34,570 nt of DNA, taken from NCBI GenBank assembly GCA_028717265.1, contig JAQUOE010000011.1:9976-44545 (forward strand). Direction: 5' to 3'. The translations under genes and the position numbers were made by a program. The notes under the pieces were generated by a model, which saw only the letters and a program-made list of their open reading frames with translations, searched no databases and was not told the DNA's origin. Shown here in pieces: positions 10,349 through 20,542 of this stretch (positions are counted from its first letter, which is position 1; each line of letters begins with the position of its first letter). The stretch is from Actinomycetota bacterium. GTDB lineage: Bacteria > Actinomycetota > Humimicrobiia > Humimicrobiales > Humimicrobiaceae.

Positions 10349-11083
10349 TTAAAAATTAATTTTATTTAAAAACGGTAAATACCTGGATAAAAATCCTACT
10401 ACCAGATTCATGGAATCCGTAACAAAAATGATGCCCAGAGCTACAAGAAAGATTCCTGAAACAATGGAGACAACATTAAGATGCCTGTTTATTTTTTTTA
10501 AGAAATTGGAAAAAAAACTTAAGAATATTCCGGCAAGTACAAAAGGAAGTCCCAGACCCAGCGAAAAACTCCCGAGAAGCAGCATCCCTTTAAGCAGGGT
10601 TCCAAGCTTGCTTGCCAGAAGCAATATACCCGATAATATCATCCCCACGCAGGGAATCCATCCAAAAGAAAATATTATCCCGATCAGGAAAGAACTGGCA
10701 TAACCTGATTTCAATGAAGATGATATCTTAAATCTTCTTTCTATATTCAAAAAACGAATCCTGAAAAGACCTGCGTACTGCAAGCCGAATATTATCAGTA
10801 TGCCCCCGCCGATTCTTGAAATGATACCGGAATATTCTCTTAGAATCCGGCCTATAAGTGTAGCAGTCGAACCCAGAGTTATGAAAACCAGTGAAAATCC
10901 CAAAACGAACAGTATGCTGTTTATCAAAAGATATAACCGTCCTGAAATTTTTATCCTGTCACTTTTGTGAATTACCCTGCCCGACATCATGCTTATATAA
11001 ACCGGGATTATCGGTAAGATACAGGGAGAAATGAATGCCAGTATCCCTGCAATAAAAGCAGAAAGTAAACTGATCTCTAACAT
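10349..11083 (-). CDS. ccdA: Cytochrome c biogenesis / thiol-disulfide transmembrane protein CcdA
   Basis: FISPCILPIIPVYISMMSG, FSFGWIPCVGMILSGILLLAS; multi-TM. Confidence 0.93.
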   Translation of the reverse strand: MLEISLLSAFIAGILAFISPCILPIIPVYISMMSGRVIHKSDRIKISGRLYLLINSILFVLGFSLVFITLGSTATLIGRILREYSGIISRIGGGILIIFGLQYAGLFRIRFLNIERRFKISSSLKSGYASSFLIGIIFSFGWIPCVGMILSGILLLASKLGTLLKGMLLLGSFSLGLGLPFVLAGIFLSFFSNFLKKINRHLNVVSIVSGIFLVALGIIFVTDSMNLVVGFLSRYLPFLNKINF

Positions 11084-11611
11084 TTAGAGCACATCTTCGA
11101 TAACGTTTCTAATTTGTTCCCCGGTCATCATTCCGACATTTTCGAAAACAATCTTCCCATTTCTGTCAAACACAAAGGTGGTGGGAATTGCACGTATTCC
11201 CCAGGCCGTCATGATATTTTTGTCATCTATCAAAATCGGATAATTTATATCATAGTAAGCCGTGAAACTTTTTAAGGTAGAAATGTCCTCATCCGAAACT
11301 CCAATAAATTGGACATCTTTATTTTTGTATTTATTGAATATATCCACAAAATCGGGAATCTCCGCTATGCATGGAGGGCACCATGTCGCCCAGAAGTTCA
11401 ATACAACTATCTTTCCTTTAAAATCCGATAAGGATATCTCTTTTCCGCTCAGGTCATCAAGTGTAAAATCAACATCGGAAGAAGAAACATTGCCGGATAC
11501 CCTGCAGCCTGAAAAAATAAAGATAACGGAAGCTATTAGCAGAGCCTGAATAATAATTACAAAAAAATATTTTGCTATTTCCCTATTCTTAAAAAAGTTT
11601 TTCTTTGCCAA
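11084..11611 (-). CDS. TlpA/ResA-family thioredoxin-like lipoprotein
   Basis: Lipobox-like IFSGC; GKIVVLNFWATWCPPCIAEIPDF thioredoxin active site WCPPC. TTG start; stop codon abuts the ccdA ATG. Confidence 0.92.
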   Translation of the reverse strand: MAKKNFFKNREIAKYFFVIIIQALLIASVIFIFSGCRVSGNVSSSDVDFTLDDLSGKEISLSDFKGKIVVLNFWATWCPPCIAEIPDFVDIFNKYKNKDVQFIGVSDEDISTLKSFTAYYDINYPILIDDKNIMTAWGIRAIPTTFVFDRNGKIVFENVGMMTGEQIRNVIEDVL

Positions 11612-12203
11612 ATTTGTATAAAGTCTCCAAATACTCTTTATTTTTTAGAATATCGCCTTTTCTGTCCACGTTATTAAACACAAAATCATATAAATAATCA
11701 ACATACAATACATCAAAAAAAGACCGGATCACTTTTTTGGGACAGTCAAAAATATTGACCGAGTTTGAACCGGCTGTACTTATGAAAATACCCTTTCTAT
11801 CCTTTCCGATTATCCTTTTTTTATGTTCATACTTAAGGGACCAGAATCTCTGGCATCTGTCGATCTAAGCTTTAAGATATCCCGATACGGTAGTAAAAAA
11901 AACAGGAGATGCAACAGCCAGAAAATCAGCTTCTATTAAATCTTTGTATACCTGCTGCATATCATCATCGATGATGCATTCCCCGGTTTTTGAACAATTC
12001 CCGCATCCCCTGCAGGAAGATATGTTCAGGCTGGCTGTAATTATCTTTTTGATTTCCAGATCTTTTTTAGAAACGGCGGCAGCGGATACCGTACCCTCAA
12101 GGAAACTATCCAGTAGCAATCCGGTATTGCCCTTTTTTCTGGGACTGCCATATATGGCCGCTATCTTAAAACTTTTATTTTTACTTTTGGGATTATTTTG
12201 CAT
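11589..12203 (-). pseudogene. Iron-sulfur flavoprotein / NADPH-dependent FMN reductase family, interrupted by one in-frame TAG (11865..11867)
   Basis: AAIYGSPRKKGNTGLLLDSFLEG; ISSCRGCGNCSKTGECIIDDDMQ; ASPVFFTTVSGYLKA-[TAG]-IDRCQRFWSLKYEHKKRIIGKDRKGIFISTAGSNSVNIFDCPKKVIRSFFDVLYVDYLYDFVFNNVDRKGDILKNKEYLETLYKFGKEKLF*. The frame is open on both sides of the TAG and family-consistent downstream. Confidence 0.85.
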
Positions 12204-12236
12204 TGTCAAACTTTATGACAGAACTATAAATATTTT

Positions 12237-13133
12237 TTAATAGAATCTGTTTAATAGCCTGTTGATATCTATGTCAGCTATCATATGATCTACCAGCGGT
12301 TTTCTTTCTATTTGCTTCAGTCCATCTTCGTATGTCGGCCTATCGATATCGTAAAAGATACCTGTCGGTATCTTCTCTTCCTCCATGGATTTTTTTATAG
12401 CTTCATTCAGGTTGCTCCTGTCGTAATCTTTTAATTCTTCCAGTTTATATATCCTGTCCCTGTAGAAATTATATGTGTTTATTTTATTGAATGTCACACA
12501 GGGCTGCAGGACCTCTATAAAAGAAAAACCTTTATGCTTTATGGCTTTTTTCATTATATCCAGAAGATGTCCCGTGTCTCCTGAAAAACCCCTTGCTATA
12601 AAAGTGGCGCCGCATATAAGAGCCAGTGATACGGGATTTACCGGTATTTCCAGAACTCCTGATGGAGTTGATTTGGTTTTGAAACCTCTACCGCTTGTGG
12701 GGGCAGTCTGGCCTGTGGTGAGTCCATACACTTTGTTATTATGCAGGATATATGTCATGTCGATGTTCCTTCTGCATGTATGTATGAAATGGTTCCCTCC
12801 TATGCCTACCCCGTCACCATCTCCGCCCATGATCAACACATTGAGCTTGTGATTCGCGAGTTTTACTCCCGTCGCTACAGGAAGAGCTCTCCCATGCAAT
12901 GAATGAAATGCATAGGTCCTGATAAAATTGGCACCATTACCGGAACACCCTATGCCGTATACTATAACAATTTCATGGGGCATAAGTCTTAATTTTACGA
13001 ATGTCTTTTTAAGTGAGTTCCAGATTCCATAATTACCACAACCGAGACACCAGGTGGGCTTTCTTTCTGTGTTGAAATCTCCGGGTTTTAAATTGTAGCT
13101 TTCTCTTAAAGACTTATTTTTAATTTTACTCAT
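12237..13133 (-). CDS. 2-oxoacid:ferredoxin oxidoreductase, beta subunit (TPP-binding)
   Basis: RKPTWCLGCGNYGIWNSLKKTF, VYGIGCSGNGANFIRTYAFHSLHGRALPVATGVKLAN, MGGDGDGVGIGGNHFIHTCRRNIDMTYILHNNKVYGLTTGQTAPTS. Confidence 0.96.
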   Translation of the reverse strand: MSKIKNKSLRESYNLKPGDFNTERKPTWCLGCGNYGIWNSLKKTFVKLRLMPHEIVIVYGIGCSGNGANFIRTYAFHSLHGRALPVATGVKLANHKLNVLIMGGDGDGVGIGGNHFIHTCRRNIDMTYILHNNKVYGLTTGQTAPTSGRGFKTKSTPSGVLEIPVNPVSLALICGATFIARGFSGDTGHLLDIMKKAIKHKGFSFIEVLQPCVTFNKINTYNFYRDRIYKLEELKDYDRSNLNEAIKKSMEEEKIPTGIFYDIDRPTYEDGLKQIERKPLVDHMIADIDINRLLNRFY

Positions 13134-13181
13134 ATTCCATTACCCGTAAAAAAATTTATGTCATATCGATAATTCATTCTG

Positions 13182-14915
13182 TTATTCTATTTGTTCGATC
13201 CCGTTGACAATTTCGCCGGGAAGAAATTGCCTCCCGCTATATTTTAAAATTTTATTCTTTATCCTGTAGCCGGTATTCATCATTATGATTTTTGCAAGCT
13301 GTGAAGTCTTATTATTCTCGACCACTATATTTTTATTGCTCTTCTCGATGATCCCCTCTATGGATTCACCATCGAATGGATATAGATATGTAAAGTGAAT
13401 CAAGTTTACTTTCTTTTCTTTCTGATTCAATATATTCATGGCCTCAAGAATCGGTCCTTTACAGGATCCCCAGCTCCATATGGTTATTTCGGCATCAGTA
13501 GGACCGTATATTTTTGGAGGGGGTATTTCTTCCATTAACTTTTTTATTTTCCTGAATCGTTTATCTACCATGATCTTCCTGTTAAAGGCCCCGTCTTCCG
13601 AATATCCGTACTCATCATGTTCATCACTGTTGGCTATATGGATCCCTCTGTCTATTCCTGTTACTGCCCGCGGAGAGACACCATCTTCGGTGTTAAGATA
13701 ACGTTTATATCCCGCATCTATATCCTTGCTCCTTGTCAGCAACTTCCCTCTCTCAACCGTTATGTTTTTAAAGTCGAATCTTTCATATGAGAAATGGTTT
13801 TCTGATAAGTATTTATCAAGCATGACAATAACCGGGATCTGGTAAGTATCAGCGATATTGAACGCCTTCCCTGTAAGATAAAAACATTCTTCGGGATCAC
13901 CGGGTGCCAGTACCACCTTTAAAAATTCACCATGCGAAGCGTGAATAGCAAACAAAATATCGCCCTGTTCCGACCATGTCGGTAAACCGGTAGCAGGAGC
14001 GGGTCTCTGGCATAATATGATAACAAGCGGGGTTTCGGTTAAAGCGGCGCTGCCCAATCCTTCATTCATGAGAGAAAAACCTCCTCCCGATGTTGCGACC
14101 ATCGCCCTTACCCCTGCAAAGGAAGCGCCTATTGCCATATTTATTACCGCTATCTCATCTTCGGCATGTTTTGTTACAATGTTATAATCATTTTCGACAG
14201 ATGCGAATGATTCCAGTATCGAAGTTGAAGGAGTCATGGGATAAGCAGCATAAAATTTACAACCCGATCTGACGGCTCCCAGAAAGACTGCATCATTGCC
14301 TGTAAGGAGCATCTTGTTTACAGGCTTTACTATTTCAAGTTCGTAAGCGTTTATTTTTAATTTCTCTTTTATATATTTGTATCCGAATTCAGATGATTTG
14401 ATATTAAAACTGACGACTTCAGGTCCCTTCCTCTCGAAAATATCTCTAATGATATTTCTTAATACCTCAAGGTCGTAATTCAATAAAGCGACCGAAGCCC
14501 CCAGCGAGACATTGTTGATCATGATCCGGGGAACTCCCAGTTCCGTAATTATTTTGGAAAATGGTACCATAATATAATTGATATCTTTTCTGGCTTTTTT
14601 TATTTCCGTGATATCGCCACTATCTTCATCATAGATAATATATCCCCCATATATCACTTCTTCCTGATGAAGCTTTATGGTTTCTTCATTTAATGCAACC
14701 AGAATATTTATATCTTTATCGATGGAAAAGACCTCATTGGAACTCACCCTTACGGTGAAAGCATTATGTCCGCCTCTTATCAGCGAAGGATATTCATTGT
14801 TATCAACAACATAGTATCCCTTTTTTGCAAATATTTTCGAAAAGATAGCCCCTGTGGACATTATTCCAAAACCGGCTTCCCCGCCAATTTTCCAGCTTAT
14901 ATTCGAGACTTTCAA
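13182..14915 (-). CDS. 2-oxoacid:ferredoxin oxidoreductase, fused gamma-alpha subunit
   Basis: N-terminal gamma domain (IGGEAGFGIMSTGAIFSKIFAKKGYYVVDNNEYPSLIRGGHN) plus alpha domain (GCKFYAAYPMTPSTSILE, ATSGGGFSLMNEGLG, PLVIILCQRPAPATGLPTWSEQGD). Confidence 0.96.
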   Translation of the reverse strand: MKVSNISWKIGGEAGFGIMSTGAIFSKIFAKKGYYVVDNNEYPSLIRGGHNAFTVRVSSNEVFSIDKDINILVALNEETIKLHQEEVIYGGYIIYDEDSGDITEIKKARKDINYIMVPFSKIITELGVPRIMINNVSLGASVALLNYDLEVLRNIIRDIFERKGPEVVSFNIKSSEFGYKYIKEKLKINAYELEIVKPVNKMLLTGNDAVFLGAVRSGCKFYAAYPMTPSTSILESFASVENDYNIVTKHAEDEIAVINMAIGASFAGVRAMVATSGGGFSLMNEGLGSAALTETPLVIILCQRPAPATGLPTWSEQGDILFAIHASHGEFLKVVLAPGDPEECFYLTGKAFNIADTYQIPVIVMLDKYLSENHFSYERFDFKNITVERGKLLTRSKDIDAGYKRYLNTEDGVSPRAVTGIDRGIHIANSDEHDEYGYSEDGAFNRKIMVDKRFRKIKKLMEEIPPPKIYGPTDAEITIWSWGSCKGPILEAMNILNQKEKKVNLIHFTYLYPFDGESIEGIIEKSNKNIVVENNKTSQLAKIIMMNTGYRIKNKILKYSGRQFLPGEIVNGIEQIE

Positions 14916-15118
14916 TTTAAATCCTTACTTTTTTGAACCAATCTTAGATACATAATATTACCCTGATAACTTATTTGCAACTAATCCTAATATCTTTTTA
15001 GAACTTAATTTCAGTATATCGGTTACTTTAGATGCTGATTCAAGAAATTATTAATTCATGTGGCAAAATCCTGTTTTTTTTTAGATAATATATCGGAATC
15101 CCTGATTTAAAGAAATGA

Positions 15119-16441
15119 ATGAAGAAGTATAAATTTAAAGATACAGTTAGAATACTTTTCAGGCGCCCGGTTGTATCATGGGCCCTTTATGATTTTGCCA
15201 ACACTTCCTTTGCGGTGGTTATAATCACTATAATTTTTCCGGTTTATTTCACCGGAATAATCGCATCCCCGGAAATCTATTCCAGAAACTTTGGAGATTT
15301 AATGTGGGGAATTGCCAGCGGTACCTCTATGATAATCGCTTCTTTCCTATCACCGGTATTCGGAGCAATTGCGGACACTTCGAGGTCCAAAAATAAATTT
15401 TTGACTATCCTGACCCTGGCATGTGTTTCTTTTAGCTCGCTCCTTTTCTTTTTAAAGGAAGGAATGGTGGCCTGGGCCGTGATCCTGTTTATAGTCTCCA
15501 ACGTTTTTTATGAGACTTCGATGATGTTTTATAACTCTTTCCTTCCCGGGCTTTCTTCTAAAAAGAATACGGGTATCATATCCGGATTTGGATTCTCAAT
15601 CGGGTACCTGGGGGGCCTGATTATTTTGATACTTATTTATCCTTTTGCAGCAGGGGGAATCGAACCAGCCAACTTGTTCAACATTAAAATAACATTTATT
15701 ATTACATCAATATTCTTTTTAGTGTTTTCATTGCCATCATTTATATTCCTGAAAGATTCTCATGCTGCAAGTACCGTAAAAATTAAAACTTCTTACGTTT
15801 CTTATGGATTTAAAAAATTTATCAGTACTTTGAGAAACATAAGGAAGCACAGGGACCTTATGAAATTCCTGATTTCTTATTTTCTATTCAGTAATGCTTT
15901 TTCCGTCCTTGCCTTTTATGTAGCAATATATGCCAGAGGTACCCTGAATATGGAACTCACTGAAATAATAATGCTTTTTATATTCGGGCATATACCCGCT
16001 ATCATAAGTTCTATTTTCTTTGGCTGGCTTACCGATAAGATCGGTTCTAAACTTACTGTTACAATAACTCTCGTCATGTGGATAACAGTAATAATCCTCA
16101 TGACAGCTTCCGATATAAAAGCCGTGTTTTATGCGGGCTACATACTTGCCGCCATATCTACCGGGTCGACTCTTATCGCAAGCAGAAGCCTCATGTCATT
16201 TCTTATACCCCGGGACAGGGAAGCGGAATTTTTCGGTTTCTATTCAATAAGCGGAAAGGCATCTTCCATTCTGGGTCCGGTCACTTTTGGCATAATATCT
16301 TTTATTACAAAGAATCAGAAGATAGCTCTGCTGAGTACATTGCTTTTTCTTATAAGCGGGCTAATAATCCTGCAGTTCGTGAAAGTGACTTCATATCGGG
16401 CCAAAGAAACTGAGGGAACGGGTCACTTATCGGAAAACTGA
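15119..16441 (+). CDS. MFS transporter, UMF1 / Atg22-like family
   Basis: VSWALYDFANTSFAVVIITIIFPVYF, LSPVFGAIADTSRSKNKFL, YNSFLPGLSSKKNTGIISGFGFSIGYLGGL; about 12 TM segments. Confidence 0.9.
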   Translation: MKKYKFKDTVRILFRRPVVSWALYDFANTSFAVVIITIIFPVYFTGIIASPEIYSRNFGDLMWGIASGTSMIIASFLSPVFGAIADTSRSKNKFLTILTLACVSFSSLLFFLKEGMVAWAVILFIVSNVFYETSMMFYNSFLPGLSSKKNTGIISGFGFSIGYLGGLIILILIYPFAAGGIEPANLFNIKITFIITSIFFLVFSLPSFIFLKDSHAASTVKIKTSYVSYGFKKFISTLRNIRKHRDLMKFLISYFLFSNAFSVLAFYVAIYARGTLNMELTEIIMLFIFGHIPAIISSIFFGWLTDKIGSKLTVTITLVMWITVIILMTASDIKAVFYAGYILAAISTGSTLIASRSLMSFLIPRDREAEFFGFYSISGKASSILGPVTFGIISFITKNQKIALLSTLLFLISGLIILQFVKVTSYRAKETEGTGHLSEN

Positions 16442-16443
16442 TT

Positions 16444-18126
16444 TTAAATTTTTTTTATCCAGCTAAGATATGAACCATTTAAAATTTTTATATTTTTAAA
16501 ACCACTGTTTTTAAGGATCCTGAATACCTGATAAGCTCTGTATCCTGACCTGCAGTATATTATTATTTCTCTTCCGGCATCCAGTTTATCCATATTCTCT
16601 CTGAATTCATCGATGTGAATATTGACCGCACCGTCTATGTGTCCGCGTTTATATTCCTCTCCGGTCCTCACATCCAGAATGGTTATTTTCTCTTTATTTT
16701 TAATTTTTTCTTTCAGGCTTTCGGGACTTATAAAACTGACTTCACCTTTTTTTAAATTTTCCGCTATCATTCCCAGTATATTCACCGGATCCCTGGCGGA
16801 ACCATAAGCAGGATGATAACAAAGATCCAGGTCGGCAAGCTCCCATAGCTTTAGATTCCCTTTTATGGCAGTAGAAATGACATCAGTCCTCTTATCGGCT
16901 CCGTTTCTTCCTATGGCCTCAAATCCCAGTATTCTCCCGCTTATCCTATTAAAAATTATCATCATATGGATCATATCGGCTCCCGGATAATACCCTGCAT
17001 GCGATAATTCATGGAGTTCGATATAATCAGAGGCATCATCTATTGCGGCTGCTTCTTTAAAACTCAGGCCCACTTTCGTTATTGACAGGTCCAGCACCTT
17101 TATTATCGAATTGACCACACTTCCTCGAAAATTCTCCCTTCCGCCGGCCGCATTGATACCGGCAATCCTCCCCTGTCTTCCTGCAATAGCGGCAAGATTA
17201 TAAGATCTCTTTACACCGCTTATCCTGTGCTCACATTCACAGCAATCACCGGCTGCATAAATATTCTCAATATTGGTTTTCATGTATTCGTCGACAGCTA
17301 TATAGCCGGACCGCCCTATTTTTATTCCACAATCCTGCGCTGGCTTTACATCCGGTTTTGTCCCAACCGCCAGAAATATGATATCGGATCTTAATACTTT
17401 ACCCTTCAGGGTTTCTACAGATACGGCTCTGCCGCCTTTTACTTCTGTCACCCTTGAAACTTCATCTTCCATGTGTAATTTTATTCCCTTTTCAATCAAG
17501 TATTTTTCCAGGTATCCAATGATTTCCTTATCGAACATAGGGAGCATCTGAGCGGCTTTTTCAACAATATTTACTTCATACCCTCTGCCAAGGAATGAAT
17601 CGAGGAGTTCAAGTCCTATAAAACCGCCGCCTACGAGAAGCGCGCTCCTTCCGGGCTTTTTATTCTTATCCAATTTATCAAGATATTTTTTTAAATTTAC
17701 GGCATCGTCGATATTCTTCAGTATAAAAATATTTTCCATAAGATTCCCATCGAATTTTAATTTTATGGGAACCGATCCCGCAGTGATGATAAGTTTGTCA
17801 TACCGGTCACTAAACTGCTTTCCCGTATTCAGATCCCTTATATTTATTTGATTTATTTCCGGTTTTATCCCGGTCATCTCATGAAAAACATTAACCTTGA
17901 GGTTAAATCTTTTTTCGAAACGTTCCCTCGTGTTTACAATCAGATTATCTATTTTTTCTATTTCTCCGGAAACGAAATAAGGCAGGCCGCAGCTCCCGTA
18001 AGATATATATTTGTCCTTTTCATATATTACGATTTCTGCATCTTCGCTCTGTCTTCTTATTTTTACGGCAGCAGCTGTTCCTGCCGCTACGGCACCTATT
18101 ATTATGACTTTTGTTGCTCGCACCAT
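16444..18126 (-). CDS. CoA-disulfide reductase-like FAD/NAD(P) oxidoreductase with C-terminal rhodanese domain
   Basis: KVIIIGAVAAGTAAAVKIRRQ, YISYGSCGLPYFVSGEI (redox Cys), ALLVGGGFIGLEL, NIYAAGDCCE; C-terminal ITILDVRTGEEYKRGHIDGAVNI...IIIYCRSGYRAYQVFRIL (rhodanese). Confidence 0.93.
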   Translation of the reverse strand: MVRATKVIIIGAVAAGTAAAVKIRRQSEDAEIVIYEKDKYISYGSCGLPYFVSGEIEKIDNLIVNTRERFEKRFNLKVNVFHEMTGIKPEINQINIRDLNTGKQFSDRYDKLIITAGSVPIKLKFDGNLMENIFILKNIDDAVNLKKYLDKLDKNKKPGRSALLVGGGFIGLELLDSFLGRGYEVNIVEKAAQMLPMFDKEIIGYLEKYLIEKGIKLHMEDEVSRVTEVKGGRAVSVETLKGKVLRSDIIFLAVGTKPDVKPAQDCGIKIGRSGYIAVDEYMKTNIENIYAAGDCCECEHRISGVKRSYNLAAIAGRQGRIAGINAAGGRENFRGSVVNSIIKVLDLSITKVGLSFKEAAAIDDASDYIELHELSHAGYYPGADMIHMMIIFNRISGRILGFEAIGRNGADKRTDVISTAIKGNLKLWELADLDLCYHPAYGSARDPVNILGMIAENLKKGEVSFISPESLKEKIKNKEKITILDVRTGEEYKRGHIDGAVNIHIDEFRENMDKLDAGREIIIYCRSGYRAYQVFRILKNSGFKNIKILNGSYLSWIKKI

Positions 18127-18144
18127 TGTAAATCCCTTTCTTTA

Positions 18145-20187
18145 CTAAAGTTTTAACCTCTTTAACCTTAATGAATTGCTCACCACGGAAATACTACTGA
18201 AAGCCATAGCCGCCGCTGCGTATATCGGACTTATAAGTATTCCGAAGGATGGATACAGCACGCCTGCGGCTATAGGGATCAATATCAAATTATAAAAGAA
18301 TGCCCAGAAAAGATTCTGCCTTATTATTTTCACCGTATTCCTGGAAAGAATTATGGCCCTTAGTACGCCATTCAGGTCTCCCTTTACCAGCGTGATCTTA
18401 CCCGATTCGAGTGCAATATCGGTCCCGGTCCCAAGAGCGATCCCTACATCTGATTGGGTAAGTGCAGGAGCATCGTTTATTCCGTCCCCGACCATTGCCA
18501 CTATCTTGCCCGCTTTCTGAAGTTTCTTTATCTCCTCTGCCTTTTGATCCGGCAGGACCTCGGAAATCACTTTTTCTATTCCTGCTTTCTTTCCTATGGC
18601 ATCAGCGGTGTTTTTATTGTCGCCTGTGATCATTATAACTTCGAATCCAAGTTTTTTCAGTCCGGACACCGTTTCCGCCGCATTATCCTTCAGGCTGTCA
18701 GCAACGGCTATTATTCCGGCAGATTTTTTATCTATGGCAATAAATACAGGGGTAAGTCCTCTTTTTGAGATTTCCTGAGCCCCTTCCTCAAGACCGGACA
18801 GCGGGATATTATTTTCAATCATTAATTTAATGTTTCCTTTGATGATCTCTTTTCCACCCACTTTTGCCTTTACCCCCTTACCGGCGATGGACACGAATTC
18901 CTGGGGTTCCATTAACTTCAGGCCGCTGTCTTTTGCCTTCCTTACTATTGCCTTTCCCAGAGGGTGTTCGGAATAAAGTTCCGAGCTTGCAGCCAGGCTC
19001 AATAAATCCGAATCTGTCCCCTTAAAATTATCTCTATCTGCGATTATTTCTTCCACCCCGGGCTGGCCCATGGTAAGGGTGCCGGTTTTATCGAAAATTA
19101 TAGTATCCAATTTATGGGCAATCTCTAAGCTTGAAGCGTCTTTTATCAATATCCCGTTTTCTGCACCTCTGCCGGTACCGACGATTATTGCAGTCGGGGT
19201 CGCGAGTCCCAGAGCGCAGGGACAGGCTATTATAAGAACCGAAACAAAGCTGACCAGAGCAAAAGTCAGAGAAGGTTCAGGTCCCCATATAAACCAGACT
19301 ATAAAAGTTATCACTGCTATAAGGATGACTACGGGTACAAAATAGCTGGCTACTCTGTCCACCAGTCTTTGTATCGGAGCCTTGGATGCCTGCGCCTCCT
19401 CTACCATTTTTATTACCTGGTTCAAAAATGTATCCTTACCTACCCGGGTTGCCCTGAATTTCAAAAAACCTGTCAGATTTATGGTGGAACCAATCACTTC
19501 GTCCCCGGATTCTTTATCTGCCGGTATGGATTCGCCTGTGACCATCGACTCATTTATTGCGGAATTACCCTCAATTATCGTTCCATCCACCGGTATCTTT
19601 TCTCCCGGCCTGACCAGTATTACGTCTCCCACTGCTACATCATCTACATCGATTTCTTCCTCTTTCCCGTTTCTTATCACAGTTGCCTTTGACGCTTTCA
19701 GTTTTAAAAGTTTTCTTATCGCACCTGAGGCACTGCTCTTTGATCTGGCTTCAAAAAATCTGCCGAGAAGTATAAGAACAATTATCATTGCCGAAGTGTC
19801 GAAATATATATGGGGTTCAAATCCGGCTACTGTAAAATAACCCAGGAAAAATGTTACTGCTGTACTATAGATAAAAGCTGAAAGGGTTCCCACTGCGACA
19901 AGAGTGTTCATATCCGCTGTTCTGTATTTAAAAACAGAGACCAGGCCGCGATAGAATTGGGAACCTACCCATATTTGAACCGGACATGCCAGAATAAATA
20001 TGATGATATATCTGATTTTGGTCGAAAGTGAAGAAAATCCGGGAATCAGATTCATAGAAAGAAGCATTATAAGAACCGCAAGCACGGCTCCTACTGTAAG
20101 CTTCGTAAGAAGTCTCTTCTGGAGGAGCTTCTCTATGAGTTCTTTTTTCTCTTCAAGGCTGAGTTTATTGTTTTTCCTGGCAGTCAA
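18145..20187 (-). CDS. copA: Copper-type P1B ATPase core, without N-terminal HMA domain
   Basis: SVLIIACPCALGLATPTAIIVGTGRGAENGILIKDASSLE (CPC), DKTGTLTMG, SEHPLGKAI, MVGDGINDAPAL, C-terminal NSLRLKRLKL. TTG start at 20187 with CCGGAGG 9 nt upstream; stop TAG. Confidence 0.93.
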   Translation of the reverse strand: MTARKNNKLSLEEKKELIEKLLQKRLLTKLTVGAVLAVLIMLLSMNLIPGFSSLSTKIRYIIIFILACPVQIWVGSQFYRGLVSVFKYRTADMNTLVAVGTLSAFIYSTAVTFFLGYFTVAGFEPHIYFDTSAMIIVLILLGRFFEARSKSSASGAIRKLLKLKASKATVIRNGKEEEIDVDDVAVGDVILVRPGEKIPVDGTIIEGNSAINESMVTGESIPADKESGDEVIGSTINLTGFLKFRATRVGKDTFLNQVIKMVEEAQASKAPIQRLVDRVASYFVPVVILIAVITFIVWFIWGPEPSLTFALVSFVSVLIIACPCALGLATPTAIIVGTGRGAENGILIKDASSLEIAHKLDTIIFDKTGTLTMGQPGVEEIIADRDNFKGTDSDLLSLAASSELYSEHPLGKAIVRKAKDSGLKLMEPQEFVSIAGKGVKAKVGGKEIIKGNIKLMIENNIPLSGLEEGAQEISKRGLTPVFIAIDKKSAGIIAVADSLKDNAAETVSGLKKLGFEVIMITGDNKNTADAIGKKAGIEKVISEVLPDQKAEEIKKLQKAGKIVAMVGDGINDAPALTQSDVGIALGTGTDIALESGKITLVKGDLNGVLRAIILSRNTVKIIRQNLFWAFFYNLILIPIAAGVLYPSFGILISPIYAAAAMAFSSISVVSNSLRLKRLKL

Positions 20188-20214
20188 ATCGCACGACCTC
20201 CGGAAGAAGCAAAC

Positions 20215-20430
20215 TTAAGTGATAAGCTCATATCCGATGCTCTTTATTATTTTCCCTATCTTTTCCAGATCTATCTTATCATTATCATACTCAACGGTTA
20301 CTTTCTCCGATCCAAAATTGACAGATGCTTCAATGATCCCTTCTGTTTTTCCGAGGACCGTTTCTATTTTTCTAACACAGGAAGCACAGGTCATACCCAG
20401 AACCGGATATGTCTCTTTAATCCTTGCCAT
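20215..20430 (-). CDS. Heavy-metal-associated (HMA) copper-binding domain protein, CopZ-like
   Basis: MARIKETYPVLGMTCASCVRKIETVLGKTEGIIEASVNFGSEKVTVEYDNDKIDLEKIGKIIKSIGYELIT; GMTCASC. The ORF-track start (20511) is probably too long; ATG at 20430 has AAAGGAAAC upstream. Confidence 0.93.
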   Translation of the reverse strand: MARIKETYPVLGMTCASCVRKIETVLGKTEGIIEASVNFGSEKVTVEYDNDKIDLEKIGKIIKSIGYELIT

Positions 20431-20542
20431 CTTGTTTCCTTTCAGGATAATAATTACTTTATGACAGTAAAAATCATAAATCTTACGATGGGATAATAAC
20501 TTTAAATTCAATTATTCGTAGACCGATTAAAAATACAGTAAA

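Noticed and set aside
11081-11089. Short palindrome CTCTAA-ATG-TTAGAG at the tlpA stop / ccdA start junction as a regulatory hairpin
   Set aside because: 6-bp AT-rich arms with a 3-nt loop inside coding sequence; plausible by chance. Stop-start abutment alone is enough to explain translational coupling.
11865-11867. Genome-wide reassignment of TAG to a sense codon
   Set aside because: hisC, copA, pfkB and the ABC membrane subunit at 29484 end at TAG in positions consistent with normal protein ends.
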